A DNA stretch of 27,435 bases from Thermoflexales bacterium. GTDB lineage: Bacteria; Chloroflexota; Anaerolineae; B4-G1; SLSP01. The translations under genes and the position numbers were made by a program. Location of the stretch: the NCBI GenBank assembly GCA_015486785.1, contig WFQZ01000009.1, forward strand, positions 1 to 27,435, given 5' to 3'. The notes under the pieces are model-generated. The model did not search any database. It was not told where the DNA came from and worked only from the letters and a program-made list of their open reading frames with translations. Shown one piece after another: positions 1-6,414 of the stretch; the first letter of the stretch is position 1; each line of letters starts with the position of its first letter.

Positions 1-256
1 CTCCGTTGGCCCGGGTCGCCGACTCCGTCACCCAGAGTCGCCGACTTCGTTGGCCCGTGTCGCCGACTTCGTTGGCCCAGGTCGCCGACTCCGTCACCCA
101 GAGTCGCCGACTTCGTTGGCCCGGGTCGCCGACTCCGTCGGCCAGGGTCGCCGACTTCGTCAGCCAGGGTCGCCGACTCCATCACTCAGAGTCGCCGACT
201 TCGTTGGCCCGGGTCGGCGACTTCGTTATTCCGCGTCGGCGACTCCGTCGGCCCGC
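1..256. repeat. 22-bp tandem repeat array (about 11 full units, cut by the window start)
   Basis: Eleven full 22-bp units start at 15, 37, 59, 81, 103, 125, 147, 169, 191, 213 and 235. A 14-nt partial unit precedes them and a decayed unit begins at 257. Each starts with the nearly invariant GTCGCCGAC (GTCGGCGAC in the last two full units), an odd palindrome GTCG-N-CGAC. The second half varies between two main types, ending TCACCCAGA or TTGGCCCGG. There are no unique spacers. The unit is not a multiple of three, so the array is not a simple coding repeat, although its last two units are used as the end of the amylase gene. The true length is unknown because the window begins inside it. Function unknown; protein-binding array or minisatellite are both possible. 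Confidence 0.95.
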
Positions 257-3200
257 GTCGCCGATGCCAGCGCACCTTCAAGCAGGGCGTCGACTTGGTA
301 TGCGGCGCGTCCGGCGAGGTTGAGCAGGGATTCGGTCTGCCGGTAGGTGCGTTCCAGGGTTGCTATGTCCGGCTGCGGGGCGTCAAGGTTGTCGAGGGCG
401 GTGCGGATGTTCAGCCACCAGACCCATTGTTCAAAGGCTTCTTTGTTGAACCACAGGATGCCTCGGTGACGGTTGACGCCCAGGTAGGAGCGGACTTCCG
501 CGCTCTGGAAGGCGCGGTGCAGGAGGGTGTGGAGCGGGGCCGGGTCGTCGTTGTCCGGCAGCCAGGCCGCGGCTCGCAGCAGGATTTTGACGGCGGTGAC
601 GGCTCGCCAGGCCTCGCCTGCGTCGAGTCCGACTTCCTCAAGTGCGGCGGCGATGCGTTTGCCCAAGAGCCATTCGTCCAGCCATTCCGCGCTCAGTTCC
701 GCGCCGTGGGTTTCGTCCACCAGCTCGCCCATTGGGCGGACGAACAGCCAGCTTAGCAGGGTGCCCCATACGTCCGGGGCGTTGGATTGCAGCGGCGCGA
801 GGAGGTAGGCTTGCACGGCGGGATCGGCTGCGGCCAGGTGGGTTTCCAGGGTCAAGAGGAGGGCCAGGCGGCGGCGGGTGCGGGCGGAAAGGGTTTCAAT
901 GTCGCCCTGGGGCGGGGCGGCGTGGGCGACGGCGGTCAGCAGGTCGCGGACTTTTTGCTCCACTTGGGTCAGGATGCGCGGGTTGATGGGGCCGTCCTCG
1001 GCGTCGGTGCGGGCTTTGAGCAGCCAGCGGAAGGCCGGGGCACTGACCAGCATGCGGAAGGGGGCGTAGATCGGCTCTAGGAGCAGTTCGCGCAGGGCTT
1101 CGCTGATGCTGGGGACGCCGCGCCCGTTGAGGTGGCGGGTCAGTTGGCCGTATTGTCCCCATTCGTTGTCGCGGACTTCGCGGAAGTCTACGAAGACTTG
1201 GGCTTGGTAGGCACTCAGTTGGGCGTATAACCCTTGCTCGCCGAGGGTGCGGACGGAGCGGATGTATTCCAGGCCGGTGACGGCGTCTCGGAAGATGAGG
1301 TAGGCGTCGCTTTCGGGGGGCAGGTCAAGGGCTTGTGCCAAGGTGCGTTGTTCCAGGTGCTTTTCGCCGTCCGGGTCTTTGACGGCGTAGGCGGCGGTGC
1401 TGCGAATCCAGCCGGCGGTTTCGGCATATTTGTTGTGGTAGAGCACCAATGAACGCTCGCCGTTCCATTTGTTGGAGTAGGCGAAGACGTTTTCGTCCAC
1501 GCTGCCATCGGCGGTGTAGAAGTCGTAGAGGTAGAAGTGCTCCACTTCGGCGAAGAGGGCGCGGCGGTGCAGCAGTGGCGCGATCTGGCGGGTGTGTCGT
1601 TCCACCAGCCAGGGATCGGGGGATTCGTCCCAGTAGGCGCGGCGGAATTCCATGCCGTACTTTTCGGCGTACCCTTCTACTTGGCCGTGGCCGAACATCG
1701 GCAGGCCGGGGAGCGTGACCATCATGGTGCAGACGCCGAAGTATTTATCGCCCTTGCCGAATTGATCCACGGCGGTGCGTTCGTCGGGGTTGTTCATAAA
1801 GTTGACGTAGCGTTTGAGGATTTGGGGGTCAAATTCCAGCGTGTTTTTGATCAGTTGGCGATAGGCGGCGTTTTTCTCGTCCCGCAGCATGTTCATAAAC
1901 GCGCTGTTGTAGACGCGATGCATGCCCAGCGTGCGGACGAAGTAGCCTTCCATCAGCCAGAAGGCTTCGGCCAGCAGGAGGGTGTCGGGGGCTTCGGCGG
2001 CCACGCGGTCCACGACTTCGCGCCAGAATTCTTGGGGCATGGCGCGGTCAAACTCGGCTTTGGTCATGCCGAACTCGGCCCGCGAGGGGATGTCTCCGCC
2101 GTGGCCCGGTTCCGGGAACCACAATCGTTGGTAGTGTTTCTTGGTCAGCGTCATTGCGGCGTCGAAGCGGATGATGGGGGAGCGGCGGGCCACGGCGAGG
2201 ATGGTGCGGATGACGGCTTCGCGCACTTCCGGCTTCAGGTAGTTCAACTGGGCGGTGTCGTTCCAGGGCATGCTGGTGCCGTCGTTGCCGTGGTAGATGT
2301 AGCGCGTGTCGCCGGTCCAGTGATCCACGCGCTTGAAGGTCACGGCGGCGTCGCTGCGTTCGTAGTAGTGGTCTTCCAGGTAGATGCCCACGCGCGGATC
2401 GTCGCACAGGTCCGGGCCTTGGTAGGAGTAGCCGGGGAAGGGGGCGTAGTCCAGGCTGATGAACCAATCCGGGTGCTCAATGACCCAGCGGGAATCAATG
2501 CCCATGTGGTTGGGGACCATATCGCTGGCCATGCGGATGCCCCGCCGCATAGCGCGGGCTTTGAGGGCTTCGTAGGCGGCCTCTCCGCCCAGGTCGTCGG
2601 CGATGCGGTAGTCGTCGAGGGAGTAGGCGGAGGCTACGGCTTCGGGGTTGCCCATCCGCTGCTTGATGCGTTTGGAGGCGGTGCTGCGCTGCCACAGGCC
2701 GATCAGCCACAGGCCGGTGAATCCGCGCCGCGCCAGTTTGTCCAATTCCTCGTCCGGGACTTGATCCAGGTGGACGATGGGGCGGTCGTATTCCTTGGTA
2801 AGTTGATCCAGCCACACGTAGGCGTTCTTGGCCAGCAGCACCAGACGCGGCATCCAGTCGCTATCGGGGCTGAAGTTCTCGATTTCCTCTTCCTCTGTAG
2901 AGGTGAACTCGTAGGGCTGGAACGTTTCCGGCCCCGGCCCGAAGCCGAAGAAGAGCTTGCTCTCTTCGGTCAAGAAGTCCAGACTGCGCAACAGGCGATG
3001 CAGGTAGGGCGCGATCAAGCCGAGCCAGTGGCGGCGGATGAAGTCCAACTGCGCCTCCAGCGAATGAGGTGCCCGCAGCGCGGGCGTGCGCAGCAACGCG
3101 ATCAGGGTTTGATTTTCCGGCCCGAAGCGGGGTTGTTCCTCAAAGAACTGCTCCAAGGTCCTCATAATCTGCCGGTAGGCGGTGGCCTGTTCCAAGTGGG

Positions 3201-3732
3201 CGTCGTCAAAGAGTTCGCGCAGCGGATCGCAGGCCGGATTCAGGTTGGTGATCCACAGGAGCAGCAGTTCTTCCAAGGCCACCTCGCGGTGGGGCGTGTT
3301 TTCCGTTTGTCCCTGGAGGTACTCGCGGGCCGTCATTTCTCCGCGATACACGGCGGCGGGGGGAAACTCCTCGCAGAACTGGAGGAGGGCTTGGTCCACG
3401 GCCTCGCGGCCTAGGGATGCTTCCAGCGCGGCGATGGCTTGGCCGAGCACTTGGGGTTGGACGATCTTTTGGTACTGGCGGATGACGTAATGGAGGACTT
3501 CATCCATCAGCCCCAGGGCGTTGATTTCTCCGGCACGCACCGCTTGTTCGGGGTGGGCGGCCAGGTCGCGTTGCGCGTTGAGGCGTTGGGCAAAGCGTCG
3601 CGCGGCGTGGAAGTTGGCAAATACGACGTTGCCGTGCTGGGTAAATAAAGTTTCGTCGAATTGGTAACGATCCCGCGCTTGGCGGGAGATGTGGAACTCG
3701 CGCAATGCCAGGTCTTGCACCTTAGTGGTCAT
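226..3732 (-). CDS. GH13 alpha-amylase-family glycoside hydrolase, 1168 aa, cytoplasmic
   Basis: Predicted retaining alpha-glucan hydrolase or transglycosylase with the GH13 (beta/alpha)8 barrel in the middle of the protein. Visible conserved regions: I, DMVPNH at 404-409; II, IRFDAA with Arg522 and nucleophile Asp524; III, LLLAEAF with acid/base Glu589; IV, FMNNPDE with transition-state Asp650. The usual His before that Asp (NHD) is Pro649, as in some other GH13 branches such as GlgE (NTPD). About 300 residues before the barrel and about 370 after the mid-700s are mostly helical in appearance and unrecognised. No signal peptide, so it probably acts on internal glucan or imported oligosaccharides. 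The start has an AAGGAGG site (complement of 3737-3743) 4 nt upstream. The last codons and the TAA stop lie inside the 22-bp repeat array. Exact specificity cannot be assigned; the family call is secure. Confidence 0.9.
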   Translation of the reverse strand: MTTKVQDLALREFHISRQARDRYQFDETLFTQHGNVVFANFHAARRFAQRLNAQRDLAAHPEQAVRAGEINALGLMDEVLHYVIRQYQKIVQPQVLGQAIAALEASLGREAVDQALLQFCEEFPPAAVYRGEMTAREYLQGQTENTPHREVALEELLLLWITNLNPACDPLRELFDDAHLEQATAYRQIMRTLEQFFEEQPRFGPENQTLIALLRTPALRAPHSLEAQLDFIRRHWLGLIAPYLHRLLRSLDFLTEESKLFFGFGPGPETFQPYEFTSTEEEEIENFSPDSDWMPRLVLLAKNAYVWLDQLTKEYDRPIVHLDQVPDEELDKLARRGFTGLWLIGLWQRSTASKRIKQRMGNPEAVASAYSLDDYRIADDLGGEAAYEALKARAMRRGIRMASDMVPNHMGIDSRWVIEHPDWFISLDYAPFPGYSYQGPDLCDDPRVGIYLEDHYYERSDAAVTFKRVDHWTGDTRYIYHGNDGTSMPWNDTAQLNYLKPEVREAVIRTILAVARRSPIIRFDAAMTLTKKHYQRLWFPEPGHGGDIPSRAEFGMTKAEFDRAMPQEFWREVVDRVAAEAPDTLLLAEAFWLMEGYFVRTLGMHRVYNSAFMNMLRDEKNAAYRQLIKNTLEFDPQILKRYVNFMNNPDERTAVDQFGKGDKYFGVCTMMVTLPGLPMFGHGQVEGYAEKYGMEFRRAYWDESPDPWLVERHTRQIAPLLHRRALFAEVEHFYLYDFYTADGSVDENVFAYSNKWNGERSLVLYHNKYAETAGWIRSTAAYAVKDPDGEKHLEQRTLAQALDLPPESDAYLIFRDAVTGLEYIRSVRTLGEQGLYAQLSAYQAQVFVDFREVRDNEWGQYGQLTRHLNGRGVPSISEALRELLLEPIYAPFRMLVSAPAFRWLLKARTDAEDGPINPRILTQVEQKVRDLLTAVAHAAPPQGDIETLSARTRRRLALLLTLETHLAAADPAVQAYLLAPLQSNAPDVWGTLLSWLFVRPMGELVDETHGAELSAEWLDEWLLGKRIAAALEEVGLDAGEAWRAVTAVKILLRAAAWLPDNDDPAPLHTLLHRAFQSAEVRSYLGVNRHRGILWFNKEAFEQWVWWLNIRTALDNLDAPQPDIATLERTYRQTESLLNLAGRAAYQVDALLEGALASATRADGVADAE

Positions 3733-3801
3733 AGGGCCTCCTTAGAAAGTTATGTGTTACTCAAATGGACACACGGATTGCTCGGATGGGATCTCACCGT
3801 C

Positions 3802-3837
3802 GGGACACGGCGGGCGTTGGGTGCGCCCTTGTGTCTC
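3802..3837 (-). promoter_or_regulatory. Two-part inverted repeat in the amylase 5' leader
   Basis: An outer stem pairs 3802-3808 with 3831-3837 (7 bp, one G-T). An inner stem pairs 3812-3816 with 3824-3828 (5 G/C pairs) with a 7-nt loop. It lies between the candidate amylase promoter and the start codon, so it could be a repressor operator or an mRNA leader structure. No known riboswitch is recognised. Confidence 0.4.
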
Positions 3838-3859
3838 TTGCGGTGGACTTCTATTATAG

Positions 3860-3887
3860 ATTATCGTCAATTGGAGGGTTTTCACAA
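3860..3887 (-). promoter_or_regulatory. Candidate promoter for the amylase gene
   Basis: On the minus strand TTGTGA (3882-3887) is followed after 16 bp by GATAAT (3860-3865). A perfect TATAAT also lies just downstream (3853-3858) but has no good -35 at the right distance. The leader to the ATG would be about 120 nt. Weak -35, so a tentative call. Confidence 0.35.
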
Positions 3888-3902
3888 CTACGGGCGGTGA
3901 TC

Positions 3903-3930
3903 TTGACGTGCAACTCAAGTCCGCTATAAT
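3903..3930 (+). promoter_or_regulatory. sigma70-type promoter for rpmG
   Basis: TTGACG (3903-3908), a 16-bp spacer and a perfect TATAAT (3925-3930) place transcription start near 3937, about 40 nt before the rpmG ATG. Confidence 0.8.
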
Positions 3931-3976
3931 GGCGCGGCGTTGAAAAACTCAGCAATCAAGTTTTAAGGGGTGAATT

Positions 3977-4144
3977 ATGGCTAAGAAGAAGAAGGGCGCA
4001 CGTATTCTGGTTAAGATGAAGAGCACGGAGAGTGGTCATATTTACTACACGCAGAAGAATCGCCGCAACGATCCGGGGCGGCTGGAGCTGCGGCGGTATG
4101 ATCCTTTCGTGCGTCGGCACGTGAAGTACCGCGAGAGCAAGTAA
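3977..4144 (+). CDS. rpmG: 50S ribosomal protein L33
   Basis: A 55-residue basic protein beginning MAKKKKGARI, with the L33 signature ESGHIYYTQKNRRNDPGRLE and the C-terminal RRYDPFVRRHVKYRE. It is a small structural protein of the large ribosomal subunit. It has no cysteines, so it is the zinc-free (C-minus) form. The length is normal for the family. ATG at 3977 follows AAGGGG (3965-3970) at 6 nt. It is monocistronic, with its own promoter upstream and a strong terminator 20 bp downstream, and is divergent from the amylase gene. The identification is close to certain. Confidence 0.96.
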   Translation: MAKKKKGARILVKMKSTESGHIYYTQKNRRNDPGRLELRRYDPFVRRHVKYRESK

Positions 4145-4163
4145 CGCGGTGATGTGGTTGAGG

Positions 4164-4197
4164 AACACGGTGCGATTTCGCACCGTGTTTTTGTTTT
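4164..4197 (+). terminator. Intrinsic terminator after rpmG
   Basis: A perfect 11-bp stem (4164-4174 with 4179-4189) has a 4-nt ATTT loop and is followed by a T-rich tail TTTTGTTTT. It ends 12 bp before the nitroreductase start, so that gene is probably transcribed by limited read-through or by a promoter not recognised here. Confidence 0.95.
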
Positions 4198-4209
4198 AAG
4201 GAGTGAGCG

Positions 4210-4833
4210 ATGACTTTTCCTTCCCCAGAAGCGACTTTGGAGTTGTTGCGCGGGCGGCGCAGTGTGCGGCGTTACACGGCGGAGCCGGTGCCGGAGGCGT
4301 TGTTGGAGCAGGTGTTGGAGGCCGGACGCTGGGCGCCTTCGGCCAGCAATCGCCAGCCGTGGGCCTTCATCGTGATCCGTGATGCGGCGATCCGGCAGGC
4401 GGTGGCGGAGCACGCGGCGTATTACTTTTTGCGCTGGGCGCACGTGGATGAGGCTCCGGTGATCATCGCGCTGTGCGGAGATACGCGCAATCGCGTTTAC
4501 CGGCAGTTCCTGCACGAGGATGTGGGGCTGGCCGGGGGGCAGATGATGCTCCAGGCGGCGGCGTTGGGGCTGGGCAGTTGCTGGGTCGGCGGGCTGGAGA
4601 AGGACGCTATCGGGCAAGTGCTCAAGCTGCCCGCGCACATAGAGTTGGTGGGGCTGTTGACTTTGGGCTTCCCTGCCGAATCGCCGGAGCCGCCGGCACG
4701 CAAGCCGTTGGCGCAGATGGTGCATTACGAGGTCTACGGGAATCGGTCGCCCCAGGCGGCCACGGCGGGCCACGTGATCACCGGGCCGCTGGGGGTGTTG
4801 CTGCGCAAGTTACGGCTGCGGGTGCGCTTTTGA
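4210..4833 (+). CDS. Nitroreductase-family FMN-dependent oxidoreductase, 207 aa
   Basis: Predicted flavoprotein of the nitroreductase fold, usually a homodimer that binds FMN and reduces nitro, quinone or similar substrates with NAD(P)H; the actual substrate is unknown. Typical features are visible: the FMN-phosphate motif RRSVRRYT at 16-23, APSASNRQPW at 42-51, and the stretch around 104-127 (DVGLAGGQMMLQAAALGLGS, then CWVGG). The family length is about 170-220, so it is full length; the last 25 residues are a basic tail beyond the core. The ATG follows AAGGAG (4198-4203) at 6 nt, just behind the rpmG terminator. Its 3' end overlaps the convergent add gene by 24 bp. Family confidence is high, specificity low. 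Confidence 0.88.
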   Translation: MTFPSPEATLELLRGRRSVRRYTAEPVPEALLEQVLEAGRWAPSASNRQPWAFIVIRDAAIRQAVAEHAAYYFLRWAHVDEAPVIIALCGDTRNRVYRQFLHEDVGLAGGQMMLQAAALGLGSCWVGGLEKDAIGQVLKLPAHIELVGLLTLGFPAESPEPPARKPLAQMVHYEVYGNRSPQAATAGHVITGPLGVLLRKLRLRVRF

Positions 4834-5823
4834 GGCGATGAGGGCGGCTTTGGCGTCCGCCGGAAGGAAGGCCATCTCCAGGGCGCAGCGTTGCGCTTGA
4901 TGGATGTGTGCTGGGGTCAGCCCGGCGGCGGGGGCGGCGATGTCGTACTCGTGCGCCAGGTCAATCCCGCTGATGCCGGGGTCGTCGGTGTTGAGCGAGA
5001 CGCACAAGCCGCGCTCAAGGAACGTGCGCAGCGGGTGGCTGCGGTAGTCGGCGACGGTGCTCGTCTGTACGTTGCTGGTGAGTGCTTCTTCAATGCCGAT
5101 GCGCCGCTCGGCCAGCTCGTCCATCAAGGCCGGGTCTGCGATGGCGTGGACGGCGTGTCCCAGGCGCACTGCGCCCAGTTCGTTGATCGCTTGCCACACA
5201 CTTTCCGGCCCGGCGGCCTCTCCGGCGTGGACGGTGATCTGCCAACCGGCGTCCCGCGCCCGGCGGAAGTGTTCCACGAATAGCTCGCCCGGCATGTGCG
5301 CCTCATCCCCGGCCAAATCCAGGGCCACCAAGGCGTCGCGCTGCGTGAGCAGGGCTTCCAGCTCGCGGCGGGCGATTTCCGGCCCGTAGGTGCGGCTGAG
5401 GATGCCGATCAGACCGACCGAGATGCCGAAGTCCCGCGCCCCGGCTTGCACGCCGTCAACGACGGCTTCCACCACCGCCTCAGGGGCGAGTTGATGGGCG
5501 GAGGCCATAAACCAAGGGCTGAAGCGCAGTTCTATGTGGTCAATCCCTTCGCGGTGCGCGTCGGCGACGTTCTCGTAGGCCACGCGGCGGCAGGCGTCCG
5601 GGTGCGCCAGCACTTTGATCATCCACTCAAATTTGGCGATGAAGGCCATCAAGCCGGGCTGCGGCTCGGTCACCTGGACGTAGGGACGCAGTCCCTCCAC
5701 ATCCCAGGCGGGCAGCGGGATGCCGTATTGCCGTCCCAGCTCCAAGATCGTTTCCAGCCGTATGCTGCCATCCAGATGGCGATGGTTTTCCACCAGGGGG
5801 AAATGCGGATCAATGTTGGACAT
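4810..5823 (-). CDS. add: Adenosine deaminase
   Basis: Hydrolytic deamination of adenosine or deoxyadenosine to inosine or deoxyinosine in purine salvage; cytosolic, one Zn2+. All active-site positions of the family are visible: the HRHLDG motif (His14, His16), His199-Ala-Gly-Glu202, His223 in GHAVH, and Asp280-Asp281 in LNTDDPG. Long stretches, such as the HEY-AAPAAGL region near 291-302, match my recollection of E. coli Add closely, which argues for a true Add rather than another amidohydrolase. The 337 residues are the usual length. It is the third gene of a minus-strand cluster after lon and the phosphatidyltransferase; the upstream stop is 1 bp from this ATG and a GGGAGG site lies inside the upstream gene. 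The 3' end overlaps the convergent nitroreductase gene by 24 bp. Confidence 0.95.
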   Translation of the reverse strand: MSNIDPHFPLVENHRHLDGSIRLETILELGRQYGIPLPAWDVEGLRPYVQVTEPQPGLMAFIAKFEWMIKVLAHPDACRRVAYENVADAHREGIDHIELRFSPWFMASAHQLAPEAVVEAVVDGVQAGARDFGISVGLIGILSRTYGPEIARRELEALLTQRDALVALDLAGDEAHMPGELFVEHFRRARDAGWQITVHAGEAAGPESVWQAINELGAVRLGHAVHAIADPALMDELAERRIGIEEALTSNVQTSTVADYRSHPLRTFLERGLCVSLNTDDPGISGIDLAHEYDIAAPAAGLTPAHIHQAQRCALEMAFLPADAKAALIASKAHPQP

Positions 5824-5824
5824 G

Positions 5825-6412
5825 TCAATCCTCCCGCAGGGCGCGTGGGGCTTCTATCAGGACGGGAAGCCCCCGGATGAGGCACAGGGCGAAGGCGAAC
5901 CAAGCTCCGCCTTGAGCCAGGGCGTAGGTCGTTTGGCTGAGCGTGCCGTTGGCTTGCTGGGCCAGCATCAGCGCGAGGAAGAAGAAGGCGAAAGCCTTGG
6001 CGAGCGCGAAGGGGGTGCGCAGCAGCGGCGATCCGACCAGGAAACGCCCCACTTTGGTTTGCAGCAATTCGAACGGCTTGAGTCCCTTGGACGGAGCGAC
6101 GGCGCGGATGGCGTCCACGAAGACGCCCCGCGCCAGAACGATCAGCGGGATCACGACCGGAATGGCCCGCAGGTCGGAGAAGACGACCCACATCACAAAT
6201 TCCACGGTGCGGTCGGCGGCGATGTCCAGCACGCTGCCCAGCAGTGAACTTTCGCCGCGCTTGCGGGCCACGATGCCGTCCAGTGAGTCCAGCGCGATCA
6301 GCACGATGATCAGCCATGCGGCCAAGTCGCGTGCTCCGTAGCTAGGGCGGTAGAGCAGCCAGACGATCAACGTCAGTAAAGGTATGCGCGAGATCGTGAT
6401 CCAGTTGGCCAT
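5825..6412 (-). CDS. CDP-alcohol phosphatidyltransferase family membrane protein, 195 aa
   Basis: An integral membrane enzyme that transfers a phosphatidyl group from a CDP-activated lipid to an alcohol acceptor, as in phosphatidylglycerophosphate, phosphatidylinositol-phosphate or related phospholipid synthesis. The full family motif D-x2-DG-x2-AR-x8-G-x3-D-x3-D is present, with Asp42, Asp45-Gly46, Ala49-Arg50, Gly59, Asp63 and Asp67. Hydrophobic segments fall near 5-22, 30-42, 68-98, 130-152 and 165-185. The length is typical of PgsA-like members. The acceptor alcohol cannot be told from sequence alone, so no gene symbol is given. The start is 2 bp after the lon stop with only a weak GGAAG site, suggesting translational coupling to lon; add follows after 1 bp. 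Confidence 0.88.
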   Translation of the reverse strand: MANWITISRIPLLTLIVWLLYRPSYGARDLAAWLIIVLIALDSLDGIVARKRGESSLLGSVLDIAADRTVEFVMWVVFSDLRAIPVVIPLIVLARGVFVDAIRAVAPSKGLKPFELLQTKVGRFLVGSPLLRTPFALAKAFAFFFLALMLAQQANGTLSQTTYALAQGGAWFAFALCLIRGLPVLIEAPRALRED

Positions 6413-6414
6413 GG

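Noticed and set aside
1..256. CRISPR-like array
   Set aside because: Repeats are 22 bp and directly adjacent with no unique spacers of constant length, and no cas genes are present.
6..346. Two plus-strand open frames across the repeat array
   Set aside because: They stay open only because the 22-bp unit lacks stops. They have no ribosome binding site and run antisense into the amylase gene.
1537..3414. 625-residue plus-strand open frame
   Set aside because: It is the antisense shadow of the GH13 gene, whose catalytic motifs are clear. The product has no domain and an unnatural Val/Gly/Ala/His-rich composition.
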